Source: Gautieria morchelliformis (lineage: Eukaryota; Basidiomycota; Agaricomycetes; Gomphales; Gomphaceae). From it: a stretch of DNA of 64,000 nt. The DNA lies in assembly GCA_015179125.1 (NCBI GenBank), contig WHVA01000193.1:62001-126000 (forward strand), read 5' to 3'. Below, in pieces: positions 21,394 through 32,456 of the stretch. The position numbers and the translations under genes are program-made. The number at the start of each line of letters is the position of its first letter. Position 1 is the first letter of the stretch. A model generated the notes under the pieces. That model saw nothing but the letters and a program-made list of their open reading frames with translations. It was not told the origin of the DNA and did no database searches.

Positions 21394-23166
21394 TCAGTGC
21401 ATGATAGTGATCAAATCACTCACTGGACACAACAGGCCCCCGAGTTCTACATTTCCAGAATATCTGGTTGCCCCAGGGAACTCCTCTAACTCTATCCCAG
21501 CCTCTTCTGACTGCTGGCTTTCCTGATCAGCCACATTGTTTGGCAAGGTCTCAGCACTAAAAGCCTGTGGGTTCCCAAATTCGGCCACTATGGCATTGTG
21601 AACACTTTCCCTGGCTGCTTGGATGGTGGAGAATAAAAGAGTGGATGATGAGGGGCTGTTAAGTTGAGAGTGTCTCTCTCTGAGAGCTAGGTGAAAATGG
21701 CAGATGATAATTGCTGGCAAGCTGTATGTGCATTGTCAGTACAATCACAGGTCTTTCTCACAGAAATATACCTGTTCTGAAGAGGGCTTAAGATACCACA
21801 AAGGCTTGGCTTAATACAACAAATTAAAGGAGCTGAAATTAGCCATTTTTATTAGCAAGATCAATGTCTTACATACCCTCAATACCTGAAATGTAAAAGA
21901 AGACAGAGTAAGCTCTCAAAGCTTAACAGGTTTATAAGCAACAAGACATTAGATGTGATAGTATTAGCTACAGTGACTGTAAGCACGAATCTGAATCTGA
22001 ATCAGACATATGAAATATTGTAGGAATGATATTCAATACCCATATCTGACCAAGCCTTACCTGAGATTAGTGATATGTCCATATATATATGTGCAATAGG
22101 TTGTATGCTCACCTTGGTAAATCACTAGACTAATGAGAGATTTCTTATCCCAAATCTCATCTTTCCGCCAAAGCTTCAGAGTTTGAATTGAGCTCAGAAT
22201 GGTTACTATCACAACTCCAGTGTCAAAAAGGATTACAGTAACACCATTAATGGTGGCCACTGGCAAAGGTATTCAGAGACAAATCAGGCAACCACAGACC
22301 CCTAAATCTTACTCCTGAAGAATTTATTAGTATAAATCTGAGCAGAAAGTCCTAGTCAGTACTGACAAAGTCCATCTATTAACTTCTGAAATAGTGATAG
22401 TGCAGTTGTCCAAAACAGAGAGGTACTATATTCAGTGAAATGAGTTTATCCTCTTATATGAAGTCTACACAGCGAGGGACATACCACTTCAGTAATAATA
22501 GCACCAGGAATAAGCAGCCCAAGAAAACCCAAAACTCTTTGATTATGAAGGAAAATAGCATAGGTGCGAGCTAGCAGTAGCCCTAGACAAGTAAATTGTG
22601 TTGATCTTTGTGCTTGAGCAATATATGGGTATAATCCCTCACCCTGTACTCCAATGAGCGAAAGAACAGTGCAAGTATCACCAAGGTTATCAATAGCATT
22701 ACATGTCCTCCAAATATATGAGTCTCTAGGTTGCTTTTGCATGGGGAATGAAAGTCATACTGTATGCTCATTCAAATCAGTAGCGGTGTTACACATGAGA
22801 ACCATAGATGTAATGCACCTCAGCAGAAATGTTAGATAAGTTAACATATATCTCAACAACAAATGAAACCAAGGGCATGTAACGAGCAAGTAAATAGAGA
22901 ATGGTGCCGAGCCTGACAGTCTTGCACCAAATGTGGCTGATCTCAGATGGCAGTGTGAGAAGCGTGTCGAAGAAGACTAGTGCTGTGTGACAAGGTATGG
23001 AACTCGTAGGATTAGACGGGACATTTACGCATACCAAGCCCCGCGAAGGCGGTATAGTTGAACGCAAAGCTAGTTCAGGTAAGTTGTTTTGCATCGCACT
23101 CCATGTAGTAAGTACGGACTTATCTGATAGTGCCTGGATAACAGCAGAGGCCTCCGTCTGAGACAT
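21394..23166 (-). CDS. DUF6533-type multi-pass membrane protein, copy A
   Basis: The gene reads on the minus strand from MSQTEASAVIQALSD at 23166. Exon 1 is followed by the DUF6533 signature ALVFFDTLLTLPSEISHIW and LGTILYLLARYMPLVS (about 22870-23000). Later exons give hydrophobic helices STQFTCLGLLLARTYAIFLH and LGLLIPGAIITEV (about 22480-22600) and ILFDTGVVIVTILSSIQTL (about 22150-22240). The cytoplasmic-like tail is HFHLALRERHSQLN with an acidic end (21394-21720). Short GT-AG introns separate these; exact borders were not all fixed. DUF6533 proteins are common in Agaricomycetes and have several transmembrane segments. Their function is unknown to me. It is the paralogue of the gene at 27685-29422. 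Confidence 0.75.
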
Positions 23167-24500
23167 GTTATAAGGAAGAAAATGGGATGCAGATGAGGGA
23201 CTAAGTATTGCGTACCGATGTGGGGATGGAGTGGCAAATCGCGAAGGTCTATATATAAGATTCTGGCTATGGGTGCTGCCAGGTCAACAGATATTCACAG
23301 CATCCTATATCAGTGCCGAAGCCTGGCACAATATGTAAGGTGGGTAGTCTGATGAAGAACAAACGTTAGCAATACAACGTGGAGGCATGATGGCATCAGA
23401 TAGAGTTAGCCGGGCAGGGGCGAGTAATTGACGCTTGGGTTCTTGCCAGGAATTGATCATTACATCCGGTTTGCCTGGGCGGAATGGCCCCCAAGGTCCA
23501 TATAAACTTGTCATGTAGGCACACTGGGCACTCGTTGATGACTCACAGCAGTGTCAGCGTAACACCACATGAAAACCAACTGCGACACAGCTCACTGATG
23601 TGTATCAAGATGTCATGTATCCGGTGTGTGCCTTATAAATAGGGGAACACGAGGCAGCAAGCTGATATGAGACCTAGGCTGTGCAGCTCAATGTCCAGTG
23701 TTGGCACGTGGCTGTAATTATATAGCGATCCTGGATAATCTCAGCAGAGATACCAGCTCGTGTCAATGTCGCTGGATATGGGGACACGAGACGTTTCTCA
23801 TTTTGACTTCATGTCCTGTACGACGTGACAAGAGGTCGTATGAAGAGACCATCGAATTTAAGCATGAAGCACAATGACATAGTAACCGCGATATTGTGCA
23901 TTCGGTGTATCGGATGTGACGGTGATGTAGAGCTCAGGATGCTACTGAGGTGACCTGCGACGTGTTTGCAATTTCGTTTAGTGTGATATTATTAGAATGG
24001 GGACTCCAGTGCGACCTAGCGAGAATAAGCGGTATTGGATGCCTGGCATGTTTTTGCGGTCATTCGATATTTCAGGTTTGAAAAAATTGTAGCTGTCGTG
24101 AATAATGTCAGCTCCCTTGGAACACCAGTAACAAGCTAACCTGGTTGGATCGAGAATAAAACATAAACGACATAATCTTGATACGCAACATATTCCCATC
24201 GAATTTCGTAAACACTCATCGACCGGATACTGATAATTCTGGCACACCCACCAAACCAAGACAAACATGCACACCGACTGCAGTTACGAGCACCGTGACA
24301 CAGACACCGACACGGATACGGACACCGACAACCTCATGGCAGTACCACGCATTGTACCCGTCTACGCCAAACGTCAGTTCACCTCCCTCACACAACACTA
24401 CCAGCCTTCCCTCCCAGGCTTCATATCTCCCCTCTCCCTCTCCCGCCGAATTAAAAATGCTGTGTACTTCTACATAGCTATTTATACTACCGCACGGCAC
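23167..24500. other. Upstream region of DUF6533 copy A
   Basis: This is non-coding, and most of it is also present upstream of copy B (29423-30560), for example around tgccgaagc, catgatggcatca, gacgcttgggttcttgccagg and gtcagctcccttggaa. It may hold the shared promoter. No known motif was identified. A short GAC-ACC repeat lies at about 24295-24335. Confidence 0.5.
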
Positions 24501-24525
24501 CTCATGCTACGTCCCATTCGCCAGT

Positions 24526-24955
24526 GCTTCCTCCCTTTTACCCAACGCCCCTCTTCTCCTTAGATTCAACCTTCACGCCCCTCGCGTCCCCCATCGCCCT
24601 CCCCGGCCCTCCCCGCCCTCGCCCACGAGCACGAGCTCATGAAGATGTTTCCTACCTTTCCCCCAAGCAGCGGCTCCTTCCCTCACGATCCGCATGCCCA
24701 CCGCGACCCCTCGGGAAGTGGCACGCGGGTCGCCGCGGAGCACGCACCATGCGCGCCTGTGCGCGACGCCGCGAGAGAGCTGGAGAGGAATGTGCAGGTG
24801 GAGCTCGTGGCGGGATGTTCGCGTGGTTCCGCGTGCAGGAACGCACGTTTCTGAGGGCAGGGGGCGTGCGCGGGGCTGAACAGGGAGCAGTTGGGGACGG
24901 GGACGGGGCACTCTGAAAGGGGCTCGAAGACACCCCAGACAACATCAGTACTTGA
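24526..24955 (+). repeat. GC-rich block with a decayed proline-rich domain, unit 1 copy
   Basis: The sequence gives, in plus frames, pieces HELMKMFPTFPPSSGSFPHD and WFRVQERTFLRAG. The same pieces recur in 30620-31700. They resemble a proline-rich domain of basidiomycete proteins of unknown role (ELM-LFP-PP then VQERAF). The frames are interrupted here, so it is a relic. High GC makes long open frames on both strands, and those are not genes. Confidence 0.45.
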
Positions 24956-26714
24956 AGATGGCCTGGCAAGGGAGTTGAGTGGCGCGGACGATCGCGAGAG
25001 TTATGTCGACTAGGAGCGGGTACATGTGATTGACATGGCGGTGGATCCTCGATGAAGCGGCGCAGGGGTCTGGAGGGCGCTGCCCCCGCAGGTGACGTCG
25101 ATGCGTCGCTGGCGGGCTCGCCGCGGCTGGGCACTGCCGTGGGTAACAGCACACCACCCCCGCCTGGTCCTGGCACGCTGCCACGCTGCCACGCCGCACA
25201 TCCACCCACCCAGCACACACACACACCACCGCCGACGACGAAAGCAACAACCGCACCGGATGGTTCCCACGCTCTGACCACCATCTGCCGGCGCAGATAA
25301 CAGCGAAACTCCTCCCTCTGTACCTGCAGACACCATCCATGCCACTCACAGCACCCTATATGAACTGGTCCATAGCATAGCCCTCCCTAAAACAAGAGCT
25401 GCAAAGACCTGCACTATCCCTATCAACACACTACTTAGTGCTTGTGACCTAATGTAACGAAGTGAGAATCGGAGCTTTAAGTTTATCGATAGGACTGGCT
25501 CAATAGTGGAGTATGAGCACTTAAGAAGACCAGTCGATAATCAACGTGTATTGGGGGGATATAACTAAAGCTGAATATACATGAATGCTAGTGGGGCTTT
25601 TATACTATTTCCTACTCTATTCCTGTCTTTGGTCAGTGCTTGCCATGTTGATGTCTGAAAGGGATCGGGGTTAGTAATGAGTCTGATACCGCTTCCTTTA
25701 ACCGAATCTCTTCCGCATGAGGGACAATTGAGACATCTTATTTCAGCTCGCAGGGTTCAACCATCTGCCAAAAGCTGGAAGCAATTTCGACACACATAGG
25801 CCTAATGGCATCCCCTAGCAAGCCCTCTTATCCAGTTTCGACTACGCAAGGCCGGGATGAGAGCTGTGAAGGTTGGGCTGAGGTGAGTCGGACTCATCGG
25901 TTGCGCGGAGCAGGGTCACCGCTTGGGTGGGTGCGACCTTGCTCAGTGGCTGCTCTCATCATGGCCTGTGTAGGATGTGTACTATGTCTTATTGTTATGC
26001 TGATGTCCTTTAATGTATCTGTGTCTAATTACTGGCTATTACGACGTGTATTGGTTGCTATCCTACTGAGGGCATATGTGAGATTTCACCCCAGATTGCT
26101 GCTCATTCTTGGGGCTTTGTTGGTGTGGGCCGGTGGGTAGAAAGGAATTTGAAAGGAATGGATACTTGTGTGAGGCATATCAAACCCCACTGCGACAACA
26201 AGCACCATATCATGCTACTGCAGATTGACTGACAGAACCCTGCCCTGGCCGACTACCTGGACTCAGAATTAAGGAAAGAGATTAGCAAAGCCCCAGTCCC
26301 ACGATTCTGGGACCCAGACCCTGAAGGAGAGGAGGAAGAGGAGAATTTACTTTGCATCTGAGCTGCAGGATGATACCAAGCGCTTATATATGGATAGCCG
26401 CAGGCTCAGAGCATAAGCACGATGTGATACTCATGAAATCTCACCGATGGCTCCCAGTCCTATTGATGAACCTAAGCATCACCCCAAAGACTTATCCGGT
26501 GATCGTCCATGCAATTCCCACCTCATTAATTCTGATCGAGACAGTGACGACATTGCTACACTACTGGATGACAATGAGCACATTATTCCCCATCCTAACA
26601 TGCTGCAACATGCTGAGTTTGTCTCACACTCTCCACAGCAACGTCAGAAGGCACACTCATCCCTTATCCTATACCACTGATCACCATGCATCCAACAACT
26701 GCATCCAACAACTA
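24956..26714. other. Mostly unassigned spacer
   Basis: No family was recognised. 25040-25300 is GC-rich with proline, glycine and CACA-type low complexity. A 111-residue frame at 25805-26140 (plus) has hydrophobic stretches VAALIMACVGCVLCLIVMLM and LLLILGALLVWAGG that could be membrane helices, but nothing supports it as a gene. 26350-26714 has no clear coding signal. Confidence 0.4.
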
Positions 26715-27268
26715 AAGTCAGAGCCTACGACACTCAGATGAAAATAATCTCTCGTACTTCAAATCGCACTTTTGTTGGCGACCCACTATGTGTGTTCTGT
26801 TTGCAGACGCTTGGGTACAACTGTCAACGTTTCTTTAAGGTCGCGATCCAGAGTTCGCAGCGCTTAATTTCACCATCGACGTAGTAATGGGTAGTGCAAT
26901 ACTTTCCCTTCTTGCTGACCTCTTCAAGCCGTATGTTATGAAAGCGCCTCTTTGTTATCGATCTGAACCATTTGCGTTCTTTAGGATCGCAGGTCGCCTG
27001 TCCACAAATGTTCCTAATGCTATTCGAAATGCGCTCAGACATCTTAAACCCATCATTGACGAACGAATGCAAAATTAGAGGAACACGGTTCTGACTATCC
27101 AGACAAACAAGTCGGTTAATGCTTCCACCTGTTATTGCCGCAAGTAATGTTTTGTTACAGGTTGATATTCTTTCCTGGCTCATGGATGAGGCAAGAGGCG
27201 ATGAGCGTACAGTGGAAAATCTCACTCGTCAGATTTTGACGGTCAACTTTGCGGCTATCCACACGAGC
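26715..27268 (+). pseudogene. Cytochrome P450 fragment
   Basis: Pieces follow the order of the middle part of a basidiomycete microsomal P450. They are YDTQMKIISRTSNRTFVGDP (26727-26787), then LGYNCQRFFKVAIQSSQRL, then MGSAILSLLADLFKP, a 56-nt GT-AG intron (26931-26993), then ALRHLKPIIDERMQ. A further intron ends at about 27161, before ILSWLMDEARGDERTVENLT and ILTVNFAAIHTS. A one-base loss near 27074 shifts the frame before KLEEHGSDYPDK. The N-terminus and the heme-binding C-terminus are absent. The fragment stops at the junction with the duplicated segment (about 27281). P450s oxidise lipophilic substrates; this one cannot. Confidence 0.82.
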
Positions 27269-27684
27269 TGAATACATATGCACCCCACACAGTTCCTTTC
27301 CATGCAGCTGAGCCCATCCCTCCATATTCCTAAAGATGCAATTCTCCAATTGGCATCAAGTGGACTGACTCCTGGCATCAATGGACAATCCAATCATGAA
27401 GCAAAGCAACAACAAATTATGAGTAAAGGCAAATTTGAAGTGTCATGGCATACATATATATGTATATATCTACTTTTACAAGTTCTATGGTGACCAATTG
27501 TAAATTGCTGCAATAGATTGGAAAGGTGAGAATGGGATGGTTAATGTAAGTCGCTGTATCATGATTGCTGTGGGTTTGTATTGGAATTGCAGCTATTATG
27601 CGTTAGCTTGCATGCTATCCTTAACCATCTGCTGTTCTTCCAGATCCTACCAAGCTATTAATCAGTGCCTGATGAAGACTCAAA

Positions 27685-29422
27685 TCACTCACTGGGCACA
27701 CCTGCCCCACCTAGTTCTACATTTCCAGAATATCTGGTTGTCCCAGGGAACTCCTCTAACTCTATCCCAGCCTCTTCAAACTGCTCACTTTCCTGATCAG
27801 CCATATTATTTTGCAAGGTCTCGGCACTAAAAGCCTGTGGGTGCCCAAATTCAGCCACTATGGCATTGTGAAGACTTCGTCTAGCCACTTGGATGGTGGA
27901 GAATAAAAGAGTGGATGATGAGGGGCTGTTAAGTTGGGAGTGTCTCTCTCTGAGAGCTAGGTGAAAATGGCAGACAATACTTGCTGACAAGCTGTATGTG
28001 CATCGTTAGTACAATCACAGGTTTTTCTCACTGAAAATATACCTGTTCTGAAGAGGGTGTAAGATGTCCGAAAGGCTTTGCTTTATACAACAAAGGAGCT
28101 GAAATTAGTTGTTTTTATTATCAAGATCAATGTCTGATGTACCCTCAATATCTGAAATGTAAAAGAAGACAGAGTAAGCTCCCAAAGCTTAACAGGTTTA
28201 TAAGTAACAAGACCTTAGATGTGATAGTACTAGCTACAGTAATGGTAAGCACAAATCTGAATATGAATCAGACATGAAATAGCATAGGAATAATATTCCA
28301 TACCCATATCTGAGAAAGCCTTACCTGAGATTAGTGGTATATCCATATATATATGCAATATGTTGTATGCTCACCTTGGTAAATCACTAGACTAATCAGA
28401 GATTTCTTATCCCAAATCCCCCCTTTCCGCCAAAGCCTCAGGGTTTGAATTGAGCACAGAATGGTTACTATCACAACTCCAGTGTCAAAAAGGATTCCAG
28501 TAACATTACCAATGGTTTCCACTGTCAAAGGTATTCAGAGACAAATCAGGCAAATACAGACCCCTAGCTCTTACCCCTGAAGAATTTGTTAGTACAAGTC
28601 TAAGCAGGAAGTCATAGCCAGTACTGACAAAGTCAATCTATTAAATTGTGAACTAGTGATATTGCAGCTGTCCAAAACAGACTGGTACTATATCCAATGA
28701 AATGAGTTTATGCTATTTATACAAAGTCTACACAGGGACATACCACTGCAGTGATTATAGCACCAAGAATAAGCAGTCCAAGAACACCCAAAACTCTTTG
28801 ATTCTGACAGGAAATAGCATAGGTGCGAGCTAGCAGTAGGCCTAGACAAGTAAATCGTATTGATCTTTCTAGTTGAGAAACATATGGGTATAATCCCTCA
28901 CCCTCAACTCCAATGAGAGAAAGAACAGTGCAAGCATCACTTAGGTGACTGATAGTGTCACATTTCCTGCAAATATATGAAACTCTGGGTTGCTTTTGCA
29001 TGAGGAATGAAATTCATACTAGATGCTCATTCAAATTAGCAGGGCTGTTAGATATGAGAACCATAGACATATTGCACCTCAGCGGAAATGTTAAAGTTAA
29101 CATATATCTCAGCAAGACACGAAACCAAGGGCGCGTAACGAGCAAGTAAATAGAGAATGGTGCCGAGGCTGACGGTCTTGCACCAAATGTGGCTGATCTC
29201 AGATGGCAGTGTGAGAAGCGTGTCGAAGGAGAGTAGTGCTGTGCAAGAAGGTATGGAACTCGTCGAAGTAGACGGGATATGTACACATACCAAGCCCTTC
29301 GAAGTCGGTATAGTTGATCGCAAGGCTAGTTCAGGTAAGTTGTTTCGAATCGCACTCAATGTAGTAAGTACGGACCTGTCTGATAGTACCTGGATAACAG
29401 CCGAGGCGTCCGCCTGAGACAT
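27685..29422 (-). CDS. DUF6533-type multi-pass membrane protein, copy B
   Basis: It is the paralogue of the gene at 21394-23166 with the same exon order. It starts MSQADASAVIQVLSD at 29422 and has ALLSFDTLLTLPSEISHIW and LGTILYLLARYAPLVS. Further helices lie at 28740-28860 (TCLGLLLARTYAIS, LGLLILGAIITAV) and 28400-28510 (ILFDTGVVIVTILCSIQTL). The tail HFHLALRERHSQLN runs to 27685. The C-terminal ends differ between the copies (GLLCPVSD against GAGVPSE). No disabling change stood out, so both copies may be active. Upstream sequence is shared as far as about 30450, so similar control is likely. Function is unknown. Confidence 0.75.
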
Positions 29423-30782
29423 GATGTAAGAGAGAACAACTGGGATGCAGACGAGGGACTAAGTTTTGCCTAGCGATGTGTGGATGGAGTAGCAGATCGC
29501 GAAGGGGTATATATAAGATTCTGGCCATGGTGCTGCCAGGTCAACAGATATTCACAGCATCCAATATCAGTGCCGAAGCACGCAATTTACAAGGGGGTAG
29601 TCTGATGAACGAACCTTCTATGTAAAAGAATTAACCTTAGCAATACAACGTCGAGGCATGATGGCATCAAACAGAGTTAGCCGGGCACGGGCGAGTAATT
29701 GACGCTTGGGTTCTTGCCAGGAATCGGTCATTACATCCGATTTGCCTGGGCCCAAGGTCCATGTAAACTTGTCGTGTAGGCACACTGGGCACTCATTGAC
29801 GAGTCACAGTGCAGTGTCAGCGTAACACCACATGAAAACCAACTGCGCCACTGCTCACTGATGTGTATCAAGGTGAGAACACGAGGAAACGAGATGATAT
29901 GAGAAATCTAGGCTGTCCAGCTCAACGCCAGAGTTGGCACGTGGCTGTAATTTCATAGCGATGCTGGATAATATCAGCAGAGATATCAGCTCGTGTCAAT
30001 GTGGCTGGATATGGGGACATGAGACATTTCTCATTTTGGCTGCATGTCCTGTACGACGTGGGAAGAGGTCGTATGAAATTTAAACATGGAGCACAGCGAC
30101 ATGGTAACCGTGATATTGTGCATTCGGTGTATCGGATGTGACGGTGATGTAGAGCTGTGACCGGTGGCTGAGGAAAGCCCAGGAAGCTACTGAGGTGATC
30201 TGCCACGTGGTTGCAGTTTCGTTAAGTATGATATTATTAGAATGGCAACAGTGCGAGAATAAACGGTTTGGACGCCTAGCATATTCTGTCATTCCATAAT
30301 TCAGGTTGGAAAAAGTTGTAGCTGTCGGCGTGAATCATGTCAGCTCCCTTGGAAGACTGGTAAAAAGCTAACCTGGTTGGATCCAGAGCCAAACGGATAC
30401 TCCCAATTTCGTACACACTTATGTCACGACCGGATGCTTTCGACCACCCACCAAACCAAGACAAACATGCAAACCGACGCCTGACTCGGCAATTACAACG
30501 AGCAGCATAACACAGACAGGGACACAGACAACAAACAACAAGCCCGGACACCGTCGTCTTTGCATGGTACGCAGATATCGTCCCGGCCACGCTTTTCACC
30601 CGTCCTCCCCTCACATAACACTAACAGCCTCCCCTCCCACGCTTCATATCCCCCGCCGCCCTCTCACGCCCACGCACACGAACTTATAATGATGTTCCCG
30701 GGCGTCTGCCTGTGGAGGGGACGGTGCGCTGTGCGTCTATCTGCCGTTTTCGAGGAACGAGCGCAATATACGGTATTTCCCT

Positions 30783-31604
30783 TTGAATATACACAACCCG
30801 TCGATCCTGCATGACGCGTTTGCTACCCTCTCCACCACGTCTCGACATCCATCTATCGGCCAGCATGACGCAGGCACAGACACAGGCACAGACCCTGGAG
30901 ACACAACCCCACCCAGCCGATGGTACGTCCCGTTGCCCAGTCCCACGTGTCTCGTACCGAACGCCACTCGCTGCTCCCTAGACTCCACCCTCCGTCCCCT
31001 CACATCCCGCACCGCCCTCCCACCCTGCAGGCGGACCTTCTCGCCCCCGCCCACCGGCCACGAGCTCATGAAACTCTTCCCAACTTGTCCCCCGAGCGGC
31101 GGCTCCTTCCCCACGACCCACACCCCCACCGCGACGCCGCGGACTTCCCCCGCAGAGGACGCGCGCTGCCCGGGAGAGACGTATGTCCGGGGCGAGCTTC
31201 AGAAGAATAGGCAGCTGGAGTGCGGCCGCGGCGCGTGGCACGGGACGTCCGCGACGCCGCGGACTTCCCCCGCAGAGGACGCGCGCTGCCCGGGAGAGAC
31301 GTATGTCCGGGGCGAGCTTCAGAAGAATAGGCAGCTGGAGTGCGGCCGCGGCGCGTGGCACGGGACGTCCGCGTGGTTCGGCGTGCAGGAGCGCGCGTTT
31401 TTAGGGGCCAGGAGCGACTTCTTCCTAGACCCCGCCCGCCCGCCCCTCACATCCAGCACCGCCCTCCCACCCCGCGGCCGACCCTTGCCGCCCCCGCCCA
31501 TTGCCGCCCCCCCCCCCACTGGCCACGAGCTCATGAAGCTCTTCCCAACCTGTGCCCCGAGCGGCGGCTTCTTCCCCCACGACCCACACGCCCTGCCCGT
31601 GTGA
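30783..31604 (+). CDS. Proline-rich hypothetical frame with 40-residue duplication
   Basis: A 273-residue frame (MNIHNPSILHDAFATLSTT start) carries the motif GHELMKLFPTCPPSGG at two places (about 31058 and 31530) and WFGVQERAFLGARSDFF near 31373. It includes two identical 40-residue units from the tandem repeat at 31131-31370. The ELM-LFP-PP and VQERAF motifs resemble a proline-rich domain in basidiomycete proteins of unknown role. The open frame may owe its length to high GC and to a duplication that is a multiple of three. I am not sure it is a gene. Confidence 0.35.
   Translation: MNIHNPSILHDAFATLSTTSRHPSIGQHDAGTDTGTDPGDTTPPSRWYVPLPSPTCLVPNATRCSLDSTLRPLTSRTALPPCRRTFSPPPTGHELMKLFPTCPPSGGSFPTTHTPTATPRTSPAEDARCPGETYVRGELQKNRQLECGRGAWHGTSATPRTSPAEDARCPGETYVRGELQKNRQLECGRGAWHGTSAWFGVQERAFLGARSDFFLDPARPPLTSSTALPPRGRPLPPPPIAAPPPTGHELMKLFPTCAPSGGFFPHDPHALPV
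31131..31370 (+). repeat. Perfect 120-bp tandem duplication
   Basis: Units 31131-31250 and 31251-31370 are identical by direct comparison. The unit starts gcgacgccgcggac and ends gggacgtcc. Perfect identity points to a recent event or ongoing homogenisation, unlike the diverged surroundings. Confidence 0.97.
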
Positions 31605-31715
31605 GACCTGTGCCCGGGGTGAGCTCGAGAGGGCAGCTGGAGCGCGAGCGCGGCCGCGGCGCGTGGTTCGGCGCGCAGGAGCGCCCGTTTTTCTGGAGCG
31701 GGGGCGGGGCGGGGA

Positions 31716-31756
31716 GGATAATTCTGTGTGGCAACCCCCCGTGGGAAAAACAACCC
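31716..31756 (+). repeat. MULE left terminal inverted repeat
   Basis: 41 bp, identical to the reverse complement of 37422-37462. It abuts GC-rich duplicated DNA. Confidence 0.88.
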
Positions 31757-31880
31757 GGGTTTTCTGCTGAATCATCCGCAAAGATGAACTTTGCGAGGGG
31801 TTGCTACCGAATTCTCGGAATTCTCGGATGCCGCTTATATCATCATACCTCCAGGGCCAAATAGGTATGGGTCGCGGTTG

Positions 31881-31921
31881 CAGTGCTCATCGGGTCTTTC
31901 TGAATGACCCGATGAGCACTG
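31881..31921. repeat. Perfect 16-bp stem hairpin
   Basis: CAGTGCTCATCGGGTC at 31881-31896 pairs fully with 31906-31921 across a 9-nt loop. It lies about 165 bp inside the MULE left end. A weaker extension (ttgcag against ctgcaa) is present outside the stem. Confidence 0.9.
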
Positions 31922-32137
31922 GTACTGCAATACGTCGGTGTTCTAGCAACCCAACATACGGTACGGATGAGGTGGCCGTAATGCCACCGTACCATGTACG
32001 GCTGTACACGTATACGGTGCGGCGCCGAGCCCTAGTCTTTCACCGCCTTCTCACTAGGTCAGTTTGCACTTGGGATGCTCAGACAATGGAATGACACTGG
32101 GACGATGCGATATCTTTCTCAGCAGCTAAGGGTGGCT

Positions 32138-32456
32138 GCGGCCTTACCTGACCGACATATCAAAATTGTTGTGCGTGTGCCATTAACACACTCGTGTCCT
32201 CGTTTTCTCCTTCTTCGCTATTAGGTGAGCTATGAAGTGAATTCGCACCTGGTAATACGCTGACCGTGAAATGTCCTTCAGTACAGTCTCTCTCTCAGGC
32301 TGAGTAGGGCTGCGGCCTTACCTGACCGATGTATCAAACCGTATTGCCGTTAATACACGTATTCTCCTTTTTTTTCCCTCTTCTTCGCTTCCTCGTGAGC
32401 TATAAATACGGTCAATATCATTTCCTTTCACGCTACCACACTCAGTGCTCTAGGAC
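32138..32456 (+). promoter_or_regulatory. Duplicated promoter of the MULE gene with TATA box
   Basis: Two imperfect direct copies, about 32138-32245 and 32311-32415, share gcggccttacctgaccga, then a TTAA-ACAC word, a pyrimidine tract with ttcttcgct, and gtgagctat. The downstream copy ends in TATAAATA at 32401-32408, 49 bases before the ATG at 32457. The upstream copy has tatgaagt at that place. I infer the downstream one is the working core promoter. Confidence 0.65.

Larger units (their letters stand above)
21351..24955. repeat. Segmental duplication unit 1, right part
   Basis: This stretch resumes the match to unit 2 at about 27630 and follows it through the whole DUF6533 gene, its upstream region (gtgtgagaagcgtgtcgaag) and a GC-rich block after 24500. 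The paralogues carry many substitutions and small indels, so the duplication is not recent. Confidence 0.85.
27281..31715. repeat. Segmental duplication unit 2
   Basis: It is the paralogue of 7097-7500 plus 21351-24955, in the same orientation. It lacks the Harbinger-like insertion at 27620. Its left edge joins a truncated P450 abruptly, and its right edge is cut by the MULE at 31716. Confidence 0.85.

Noticed and set aside
24526-25349. Long open frames on both strands in GC-rich DNA
   Set aside because: Frames of 100-210 residues overlap on both strands with proline, arginine and glycine bias. This is what high GC content produces, and none has a recognisable domain beyond the decayed ELM-LFP relic.
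25805-26140. 111-residue frame with two hydrophobic segments
   Set aside because: No family, no supporting intron pattern and no conservation in the window. Mentioned only within the spacer.
31707-31715. Target duplication of the MULE at its outer edges
   Set aside because: The nine bases left of the element (gggcgggga) do not match those on the right (ccaaatagg), so no duplication is claimed.
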